NCBI RefSeq assembly: GCF_020164435.1
Contig: NZ_JAIUDQ010000021.1
Location: forward strand, 19,944 to 83,943
Direction: 5' to 3'
DNA: 64,000 bases
Source: Phyllobacterium lublinensis
Lineage (GTDB): Bacteria > Pseudomonadota > Alphaproteobacteria > Rhizobiales > Rhizobiaceae
Part shown: positions 62,145-64,000 of the stretch, piece by piece
Numbering within the stretch: position 1 is the stretch's first letter
Layout: the number at the start of each line of letters is the position of its first letter
Notes under the pieces: model-generated
The model's database searches: none
What the model was told of the DNA's origin: nothing
Seen by the model: the letters and a program-made list of their open reading frames with translations, nothing else
Position numbers and translations under genes: made by a program

Positions 62145-62173
62145 AGTGCGCAACCCGCGCTGGATTGCGCACT
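62145..62173 (-). terminator. Intra-operon hairpin after oppA-like gene
   Basis: AGTGCGCAA and TTGCGCACT form a perfect 9-bp stem with an 11-base loop, in the 54-base gap after the binding-protein gene and before the B-type permease. It probably protects the upstream mRNA or partly terminates transcription. Confidence 0.55.
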
Positions 62174-62179
62174 GAGTTC

Positions 62180-63769
62180 TTATTCCTCGACACTCAAATA
62201 CTTGCTGAGGTGGTCATTGGACCCGTTGTCCTGCCAACCCTTCACCTTTTTCGACACGAGCCAGAGCTGGCCGAAATTCATCATCGGTGCAATCGGCTGG
62301 TCACGCAGGACGATGGCTTCCGCATCGTGCATGATCTTCGAACGGGCAGCCGGATCCTTTTCATTGTAGGATTTTTCCACAAGCGCGTCGTATTCCGGAT
62401 TGTCATAGCGGCCGTAATTGAAGACAGGGTTCTTCTTCAGGTTGATTGCAAGGAAATTTTCGGCATCGGCATAGTCCGCCGTCCAGCCGGCGCGGGCCGC
62501 ATTGAATTTGCCGCCCTCCTTCAGATAGGCGTAATGCGCGCTGATATCATTCTGCAGCAGCGTGACATTGGCGCCGAAGGTCTTCTTCCACATATCGGCA
62601 ACAGCAATGGCCACGCGCTCGTGGTTGGGGTTGGTGTTGTATCGGATCTCGATGTTCAAAGGCTTGCCGCCTTCGCCGTAGCCCGCTTCCTTGATGAGTT
62701 CGATGGCCTTGTCCTCGCGGTCGAGCTGGGACCAGTCGGCAAAATCCGGCTTGGCCGGTTCGCCATAGGTGGCAATGCCGAGCGGTATCAGCGAATAGGC
62801 CGGCAGTTGTGCGCCGCTATAGATTTCCTTCGACAGGAAATCGCGGTCGATGGCCATGGACAGCGCGCGCCGCACCCGAACGTCGTTGAAGGGCTCGACA
62901 CGTGTGTCGAAGGAATAGAAATAGGTGGAGAGTGCGGCAGTTACCCGGACCTCATCGCCATGGGATGCGCGCAGGCGTTCGATCTGATCAGCGGAGAAAT
63001 TGTAGACGAGCTGCAGTTCGCCTGCCTCGAAACGCCGGACTGCGGCGGCCTGATCTTCGGACGGATAGAAAATCACCTTGTCGAGCTTGACGTTGGCGGC
63101 GTCCCAATAGTCGGTGTTCTTGACCGCCGTCAGATGGTCGTTCTGGACGTGCTCGGCAAGTTCGAACGCTCCGTTGGATACCAGCTTGCCAGGCTTGATG
63201 AAATCGGCGCCGTTCTTCTCGAAGCTGGCCTTGTTGACCGGAAGCGCCGTCTGGTGGGCGAGTAGCTCGACGAAGAAGGGCGTCGGACGCTCGAGCGTGA
63301 TTTCGAGGGTCTTGGCGTCGATCGCCTTGATCCCGAGTTGGTCGACGGGCAATTCACCCTTGTTGACCTTCTCGGCATTCCTGATCGGATAGAGAATATT
63401 GGCATAGCCGGCAGCGGTCTTGGGGTCTTCGACGCGGCGCATCGAAAAGGCGAAATCCTCGGCGACCACGGGCGTGCCGTCCGACCAGTTTGCCTTGTCG
63501 TGGATCTTGAACGTGTAGACGAGCCCGTCGTCCGAAACCGTCCAGCTTTCGGCTACGCCCGGCACAATCTTGCCGGCTGCATCGTAGGAAGTGAGGCCTT
63601 CGTACAGGTCCTTCAGGATGAAGGCTTCAATTTCGAGGGAAGTCTGGGATGGGTCGAGCGTCTGCGGTTCGCCGCTGTTGCCGCGATGCAGAACGGCTTC
63701 AGCCAAAGCGGGACAGGCACCGATCAGCAAGGAACCCAATATAATCGCCGTGCCAAACTTGAGCTTCAT
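62180..63769 (-). CDS. Oligopeptide-type ABC importer binding protein (OppA-like)
   Basis: This 529-residue periplasmic binding protein has a signal peptide (MKLKFGTAIILGSLLIGACPALA). The mature part begins VLHRGNSGEPQTLDPSQTS, followed by LVYTFKIHDKANWSDGTPVVAEDFAFSMRRVEDP and VRRALSMAIDRDFLSKEIYSG, typical of OppA/family 5. ATG 63769 is preferred: AAGGGA is nine bases upstream, whereas the ATG at 63778 has no spacing. It is the first gene of the four-gene Opp-type operon. The 63770-64000 tail shows no gene. Confidence 0.93.
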   Translation of the reverse strand: MKLKFGTAIILGSLLIGACPALAEAVLHRGNSGEPQTLDPSQTSLEIEAFILKDLYEGLTSYDAAGKIVPGVAESWTVSDDGLVYTFKIHDKANWSDGTPVVAEDFAFSMRRVEDPKTAAGYANILYPIRNAEKVNKGELPVDQLGIKAIDAKTLEITLERPTPFFVELLAHQTALPVNKASFEKNGADFIKPGKLVSNGAFELAEHVQNDHLTAVKNTDYWDAANVKLDKVIFYPSEDQAAAVRRFEAGELQLVYNFSADQIERLRASHGDEVRVTAALSTYFYSFDTRVEPFNDVRVRRALSMAIDRDFLSKEIYSGAQLPAYSLIPLGIATYGEPAKPDFADWSQLDREDKAIELIKEAGYGEGGKPLNIEIRYNTNPNHERVAIAVADMWKKTFGANVTLLQNDISAHYAYLKEGGKFNAARAGWTADYADAENFLAINLKKNPVFNYGRYDNPEYDALVEKSYNEKDPAARSKIMHDAEAIVLRDQPIAPMMNFGQLWLVSKKVKGWQDNGSNDHLSKYLSVEE

Positions 63770-64000
63770 GAATGTCATTCCCTTGGTAGTCTTTCATCCG
63801 ACCCGGAGCCGTCCGTGGGGCCGGCAGCTTGTCATCCCGCTGGCAGGCTGCGTGACATCTTATACCAATTGACGGCCTTCGGCTGATTCTTAACAGCAAA
63901 GCCCGGTGCCTCCCTCCCGGAAGAAGAAAGCAGCCTGTCAGTTCTGGTTTATACGATTGGAAAGGTGTCGCATTGCGAGCCGAGCAATAAAAAAGCGCAA

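Noticed and set aside
1..64000. CRISPR arrays, tRNA or rRNA genes, insertion sequences and prophage genes.
   Set aside because: No regularly spaced repeats, cloverleaf-type sequence, transposase or phage-like proteins were recognised on either strand by reading.

Overview
The window looks like a chromosome or chromid segment from an alphaproteobacterium of the Hyphomicrobiales (Rhizobiales), probably Phyllobacteriaceae/Brucellaceae-like. The grounds are the Porin_2-type porin (Omp2b/RopA-like), the frc-type sugar ABC system with its ROK regulator, the malic enzyme/phosphotransacetylase fusion, the orphan Flp pilin, the high density of ABC importers and GC-rich codon use. The genus assignment is inference. 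No rRNA, tRNA, CRISPR array or intact insertion sequence was seen.

Layout. 1-4021: the 3' end of a Csu-type (archaic) chaperone-usher pilus operon (partial chaperone, usher, two-domain tip adhesin). 4445-8082: a type I secretion pair (HlyB-like ABC exporter, HlyD-like adaptor) with no cargo or TolC in view. 8188-10506: a LysR regulator and a phosphofructokinase with pyrophosphate-type signatures. 10547-13632: a DUF779 protein, an acetaldehyde-type aldehyde dehydrogenase and an AcoR-like regulator lacking the AAA+ domain. 13744-16020: malic enzyme. 16250-17950: two small membrane proteins, an orphan Flp pilin and a DoxX protein. 17947-26004: an uronate-like cluster (IolB-like isomerase, mannonate-dehydratase-like protein, Dpp-type importer, divergent FadR-type regulator). 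26075-29095: a polar amino acid ABC importer. 29242-30009: a 48-residue membrane protein and a ferritin-like DUF892 protein. 30146-34465: De Ley-Doudoroff-type sugar oxidation genes (SMP-30 lactonase, KDPGal aldolase, KDGal kinase, SDR dehydrogenase) with a divergent IclR regulator. 34665-50234: a large catabolic cluster (below). 50311-57732: frc-type sugar uptake and metabolism genes. 57735-58369: a VapBC toxin-antitoxin pair. 58452-63769: an Opp-type importer with a fused double ATPase.

The most interesting part is 34665-50234. It combines a Rieske oxygenase with a bridging glutamate, a class III aminotransferase, a complete Pot-type importer, a flavin amine oxidase, two tandem CrtI-type FAD oxidoreductases, a stand-alone GcvT-like protein, an unrecognised 86-residue protein and a porin. 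A BetI-like TetR regulator sits in the middle. One palindromic 16-mer, TTGAAYRWWYRTTCAA, occurs before the oxygenase, between the aminotransferase and the importer, and between the regulator and the oxidoreductase operon. I infer a single regulon for uptake and demethylating breakdown of an N-methylated or quaternary amine; the substrate cannot be named from sequence.

Regulatory structure is rich. There are perfect palindromes at the IclR/SDR, aldehyde dehydrogenase and vapBC promoters. Stable hairpins or REP-like repeats follow three of the five solute-binding-protein genes, which would favour binding-protein expression over permease expression.
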